Shown one piece after another: positions 58,885 through 64,000 of a DNA stretch of 64,000 bases (position 1 is the stretch's first letter; each line of letters opens with the position of its first letter). The stretch is taken from assembly GCA_948567375.1 (NCBI GenBank), contig OX419758.1:1803001-1867000 (forward strand), in the 5' to 3' direction. The notes beneath the pieces were generated by a model. That model saw only the letters and a program-made list of their open reading frames with translations. It was not told where the DNA came from and made no database searches. The translations under genes and the position numbers were made by a program. Source of the stretch: Lunularia cruciata (lineage: Eukaryota > Streptophyta > Marchantiopsida > Lunulariales > Lunulariaceae).

Positions 58885-59811
58885 TCCCAAGTCTATTTGA
58901 GAAGAAAGCTTAGAGTTGGTATACCTTGTTACTCAAAAGAGGTTCAAGCCAACCAACTGGACAGATCTTGGAAACAACTTCTTGGAATGATTCCAAGAAA
59001 TTGATTATAATACAAGTGTTTTTGCCGCACTCAATGATTTGGACCAAGGCAAGAATGAGAAGTTGAGAGACTACACTGAGCAGTTCATGATGTTGTAGAA
59101 CCAAGTGCCAAAGCAATCCAGTCTGTTAGGTTACTTTGATGCACAAGCCATTACATGGTTCCTTGGCAAATTGTCACCAAAAATATAGATCTTTGCCAAA
59201 GAGAGGAATGTAACTTCCTTGGACAAAGTATTCAAACATGTCACCCAATACAAGGTGGCTCCCTCTCATTTGGTTGGTAATAGAAGAAACTGGGAGAAGA
59301 AAGGCAAGAAAGCAAGACAAAGAGCCTCTTTCAATACCTTCCCTTATTTGGAAGAATCTTCTACCTCATCAAGTTCTTCATTAGAATCAGAAGAAGATGC
59401 TGAGCCAAGCAAGAATAAAAGATGAGGAGGAAAGAAAGTATTGTTTATCCTAGCTAAAAGTGTCAATAAGATAGACACTAAGATAGAGACTCTTATTAAG
59501 GAGTTTGCACATTTCAAGATTCAAATTATTAGGGCAAAGGATAGAAGAAAACCCCCTTCATTTGCAAGACCAAATGTGTGGTGCACTATGTATGGCAAGT
59601 TAGGTCATGCCAACATAGAGTTTTTGACAACAAGAACTACATTTCCAATGTAGCAAATTGATTGGGTTCCCAAATGAGATTGGAACAAGGAGGAAAAAGT
59701 AGTGTACCAAACCCAAGAGGTACCACCCCAAGCAAGCACCTTGTACCAAGGTCCAAGGTGTGGAACAAGGGAGTACAAAATTAATGCTCCCTAAGAAGAA
59801 TGTTGATGGTT

Positions 59812-59838
59812 TATTTAATATGGTGACCATATTAAATA
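59812..59838. repeat. Perfect 27-nt palindrome (13-bp arms, 1-nt centre)
   Basis: TATTTAATATGGT, centre G, ACCATATTAAATA, within gypsy D copy 2. The aligned site in the other D fragment (near 23060) has CTCCGGTAACCATATTGAA, where only the core GGTNACC pairs. Confidence 0.9.
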
Positions 59839-60751
59839 GACCCAAAGTAAAGTTGGATCAGGTTGAGGACTCAAAACCTAAGGTGAAGTCTAAGAAGATG
59901 AAACTTGGGGAGTACCCCAATGTGGTATTGTGGTAGATCTTGCATCCATACAAGAAAATGTAACTTTTAAACGATTGTGGGAGGACAACAAGTTGTACAA
60001 GAAGCAACTAAGTTTGGCCTTTAAGAAAGTGAGGAACAATCCTCAAGCAAGATATACCAACCATCTATTGTATTGAGCAAGAAGATTTGGGATCTCTGAA
60101 AGTAGATGAGGAGATCATGGGTTGCATGATCACATCTATATGCATTGACTCAAGGTTAGGTGTGAATGTCATGACGGAGGATATTGCACACAAATTGGTG
60201 TATCACAATTTTGAACCCATGCCCCAAATCTTGAAGTTTGTGGATCAAACCAAGTGTTGATCCTTGGGCATGCTATCCAATATAGTCACCATTATTAGAG
60301 ACATACCATTCAAATTGAACTATATTGTGTTGAGACTAGTGACCAAAACTGGTTACCCGTTGCTGATCAAATGACCCTAGTTGTACAACACACAAGTTGT
60401 GGTGGATTGGCATCAATAGAAGCTAATGTTGAAAGACATCTTGTCTAAGGACCAGAAATTAGTGATAGTTAGTTGGATGAAGGTTCTCCACTTCATGAAG
60501 ACAAAGATGAAGATAAATCTGATGCTTCTTTGTCTTTGTCTTTAAAGACCCAGACAATGACATCTAGGTAAATTATTTGGAGTGCTATGAGGTGAGGTAC
60601 AAGAAGAAGATTCATATGATGTCTGCCTTTGGTAGTAGCAATTTAGACAAAGGGAATCTGAACTTCATTTAACTTGGGTTAAGCCAAGTTAGTCATGTTG
60701 AGGGAGTGATTCACCCCAATGACTGTTAAGATGATGGTTGCTTTCTTCTCT

Positions 60752-62646
60752 TGTGACAACCCGGCAAATATCACTTTTGTGATAATTGGGTAAGTAAAGT
60801 TTGTTCCTGCAGAGATACGATTTAGAAATTTCCAAATACAAACTAAACAGTAACAATGTAGTTCTTCTTGAGTTCTTCTTCAATCTCTCAAGTAGAAACT
60901 ACACCCAGAAGAGAGTAACAAGCACTGATTCGCAGTCTTGTCACAATAATTGGTCACACTTAATCACAACTCCATCAAATCTTTCCAAACAATCTTGATT
61001 GTGATGATTCAGGCTCTCCCAAAAATGGCACTTCATTGCAAAATGACTTTGCCTCAAAATTGTATTCTACCCCTCCATTGAAGGTACAACTTCCTTGATC
61101 AAAATTCCTTCATATCAACTTTGCGCTGCACTCACAAATGCAGAATACTACCAACACTACAATTCCTCTCAAATCTATTAAGGTAATGCTTTGATTGCAC
61201 TTCACTCAGGATCAAACACACAAAATGAACATCAAGACTACGGAATCCAACATCCAACAAGCACACTAACTTGCATTTTGAATTTCTCCACACACTCACA
61301 AGCACAATCACAATGTTGATACTCAAAATTAAGCTCAAGCGACGAGCACTGCTTCATAGCACTTTGCTTTATCTATTCTCAGAAATAATGAGCACTAAAC
61401 AACATAAGACTACAAATGTCACTCTTAAATAGTGAAGCAAACAACAGTTCTAACAACTATACTGTTCAACAACAACTCTTCTAACCTACAGATCCAAAAT
61501 GACAATGCACCTCTTCATATCTGCCACTTTAAATCTCAAAATCTGTTACTAATCCAATCTGATGTCTATTTCTTCCTCGGCTTTCAATCCCAAAGTAACT
61601 TCACTCATTGCTTTGTCCTCAAATTCATAACTCCTAATTCCTCTACTAATTCTCACATTTCTCTTTCTTGATCTGCAATTCCACTAATGGGTAATCCATC
61701 TAAACCTTTATCTCCCGATCCACTCTTCTCTAAAGTGTCAAATGTCAAATCCAAAGACACCTACACTCATATCTCTCTTACTTTGGGTCTAGCTACTATC
61801 AATTACTTTACTAATTTTACTATGTCATCATCAAGAATTGTAATTGAAAGTATGGGTACACTATCTACGCCTACAATTTGCAATCCACTTTCCCCTCATC
61901 ACTCATGTAACTGATCTGAAGACATTTACTATCTGATCTTGCACTTTGGGTTCATTCACTACTGCTATTTCTCTTTTAATTCCATACTATCTTCAATCAA
62001 AATTGAAATTGAAATCATGGGTATCCTAAATATCTTCTTTACCTGTCTTAACTATTTTAGATGCTTCAAATATCTGACCCAAATGCTCCTACATCTGATG
62101 TTTGACTACCTCAGATTGAATCACATTTGTCTTGAGGTAAAGTCTTTAGACCCAAAGTCATGTAAATCCAAAGTTCAAAGTCTGAAGTCCGGAGTCTTGT
62201 AGACACGAAGACACTTAACTACTTTGTACATCTACTCCCAAAACTTCAAATGCTTGTAACTTTTGCTACAGACCTCTAAACTCCGCAATTTTTGAAGCAA
62301 AAGAAAGCCCTAGACAAGAAGCTTCCAATGAAATACAGCACGCATGATTTGGACCTTTTGTCACTGAGATACAGCCCCTGCAAGAATCCTGACTTACAAT
62401 TTCCAGTCCTCCTTCGTGTCTACCCTCCTTCAGTGTCTGAATCAAGTTTTCCCTCCTTTAATACAAAGTAAGCTTCTTTGGGTTTGATCCAATCCAAGTC
62501 CTTCTTCCTCTAACACAAAGTTGACTTCTTTAGGTTGAATCAAAATACAAACTTTTCATCGTTTATTCTCCATTTGGGTTCAATTTGGTTTCAATAATGC
62601 ATTTCTTCTTTAAAACTCATCCAAAATGAATAATGTGAGTACCACA
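60752..62646 (-). mobile_element. Family X unit, copy R, with perfect target-site duplication
   Basis: 1,895 bp from TGTGACAACCCG to TGTGAGTACCACA, flanked by perfect TCTCT duplications (60747-60751 and 62647-62651). It sits between protease and RT of gypsy D copy 2. The minus strand contains decayed coiled-coil remnants (end AEEEIDIRSDWISN near 61560; GSGDKGLDGLPISGIA near 61700, matching GLGDKEIERLPISEI of copy Q). The ~790-bp left block is non-coding and carries CTTAAATAG near 61427. TG...CA ends plus a 5-bp duplication are the hallmark of integrase-mediated insertion. Confidence 0.85.
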
Positions 62647-63555
62647 TCTCTTTAAGATGTGGTCTTGGAAGAAGGCAAAGTATTGAAAATCTCCAAGACA
62701 ATCACTCCAAAAAAATTGGCAAGGTTTACTGCACTATTTATTGAGTACTAGGACTTATTTGCCTAGTCTATCAATCAGATACCAAGAATCTCTAAACAAT
62801 TTAGGGAAGATCAGATTGATCTGATTGAAGGTCCAATTGTGGTTCAGCAATGGCAATACTACCTAAACCCAAAGTACTCACTCTTGGTGAAAGATGAAAT
62901 TGATAACTACCTAGGGCCAGAATTATTTGTCCAGTCTTGAGTAGTGAATGAGTTTCTTTCATTGTCATTATTTTGAAGAAGGAGATGGGAAAAATACAAG
63001 TGTGCCAAGACTTTCACAAGCTGAACATAGTAACAAGGAAGGATCATAATCTTTTGCCTTTCGTAGAAACCATTTTAGATCAAGTAGTTAGACATCCTTG
63101 TTATAGTTTTATCAATGGATTTTCATGCTATAATCAAGTGTCCATTCAAGATGAAGATAAGGATAAGACCACATTCACTAATCAAATGCCCTTTGAATTG
63201 TATAATGCTCCCACTATTTTCTAGTGGATGATGAATGCAATTTTTAAAGACTTTCTACAAAAAATTTGTGGAAGTTTTCAGCAATGACTGTTGCATATTT
63301 GGCTGAAGAGAGGTACATTTGGACTACCTTTACCAAATATTTGAAAGGTTTTGTTTTTCTAGCTTGTCATTACACTCAATGAAATGCTTCTTTGCAATGA
63401 AAGAAGAAATTCTATTGGTGCATTGGGTCTCAAGTTGAGGTATTGAAGTTGATGTGGAGAAGGTGAAACTAATTCTAGCTCTAGAATCCCCCAAAAATAT
63501 TCTAGAGCTGAGAGCTTTCTTGGGACATGTTGGATATTATAGACACTTTGCCTCT

Positions 63556-64000
63556 TCATATCTTGAATCTATTACTAATCTGATCCGATGTCTACCTCAG
63601 CTTTGGCTTCTAAAATCAAATTACCTTCAATTGCTTCCTCAACTACAACTTCTTCTATTACTCTCGTCACATCTTCAATCTGAATTGCAACTAAAATCAC
63701 AATCTTCCTCTCTACATTCTCCTTCTCTACTTTAACTTCTTCAATTTGTTTAGATAACTCACTTGAAGACACTTGCATTCCTACCTCTACTACTCCACCT
63801 TGGGCTCCTACCTTCAAGTAATTTTAAAGTTAATCTAGCTCTGATATAAATAAATCTAGTTTGAGACAGACATTGCTTCCTACTTCTAACATCTTCCTAT
63901 CTACACGGCCTCTCAAGCAAATCAGAAGATTTTTCAAGTCGACATCCTTTGCCTTCCTCTTCCTCTTCCTCATCTCTTGCAAAAGCAATTTCAACTCATG
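63556..64000 (-). mobile_element. Family X coding fragment, copy V, running off the window
   Basis: Minus-strand coiled-coil segment, from the window edge: HELKLLLQEMRKRKRK, NLLICLRGRVDRKMLEVGSN, VVEVGMQVSSSELSKQIEEV, ending AKAEVDIGSD with SNRFKI after it. Among the copies it has the cleanest start of this block. It joins the truncated RT of gypsy D directly, without the non-coding terminal block, and continues beyond 64000. Confidence 0.7.

Larger units (their letters stand above)
58885..63555 (+). mobile_element. Ty3/gypsy family D, copy 2 (interrupted by X copy R)
   Basis: Plus-strand relative of 33.1-37.3 kb. Gag: RFKPTNWTDL, KLRDYTEQFMML, YFDAQAITWFLGKLSPKI, SLDKVFKHVTQYKV and a Ser-rich stretch; a degraded zinc knuckle WCTMYGKLGHANIEF. 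Protease: GCMITSICIDSRLGVNVMTE (DSR instead of DSG) then IPFKLNYIVLRLVTKTGYPL. After the X unit, RT reads GKIQVCQDFHKLNIVTRKDH, FVETILDQVVRHPCYSFING and FVEVFSND (catalytic DD lost), then LELRAFLGHVGYYRHFAS, where it is cut by X copy V at about 63555. Dead element. Confidence 0.82.

Overview
This is nuclear DNA of a land plant, shown by GT-AG introns in plant-type genes and by plant-type Ty3/gypsy chromoviruses. Gene style points, with low confidence, to an early-diverging lineage such as a bryophyte: a germin-like protein without the usual cysteine pair and a CYP71-clan P450 with an early-land-plant look. The window is gene-poor and repeat-rich. I find three host genes that look functional: the 3' part of a ferric reductase/oxidase gene (81-1500, +), an intronless germin-like protein (6527-7138, +) and a complete five-exon cytochrome P450 (44155-41295, -). 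A broken second germin-like copy lies at 13814-14011.

Layout. 1-7.9 kb is genic. 7.9-10.9 kb is a decayed LINE (-), followed to 12.6 kb by short tandem and hairpin-bearing repeats. 13.8-22.6 kb holds the germin pseudogene, a Ty1/copia Gag remnant, a long degraded element of a family I call X, a 1.6-kb pyrimidine-rich minisatellite and coiled-coil remnants. 22.7-30.3 kb holds a gypsy-D fragment and a Ty3/gypsy chromovirus (family B, -) whose integrase is split by an X unit. 30.3-39.8 kb holds X copies and a gypsy-D element (-) split by a solo LTR of family C. 41.3-44.3 kb is the P450 gene, an island between LINE pieces. 44.8-46.3 kb is a second LINE copy. 48-64 kb is a nest: gypsy C (+) is interrupted in its protease by a second chromovirus B (-) and then fused to gypsy D (+), which is itself interrupted by an X unit.

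The most unusual content is family X. At least seven copies share terminal blocks (TGTGACAACCC at one end, GTGGGTACCACA at the other). Two intact units of about 1.9 kb have TG...CA ends; one has a perfect 5-bp target-site duplication and the other a decayed one. They behave like large solo LTRs or non-autonomous retroelements, yet carry recurrent coding remnants of an acidic coiled-coil protein with a repeated motif (EVGVQVTLGELP) and, in a longer subfamily, another conserved block I do not recognise. Also notable: chromovirus B LTRs carry heat-shock-element-like GAAnnTTC arrays upstream of their TATA box, and near-perfect short-loop palindromes are scattered through otherwise decayed repeats.

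All retroelement copies appear inactive, with stops, frameshifts and altered catalytic residues. All homology calls come from reading translations and comparing copies by eye within the window; no database search was run.
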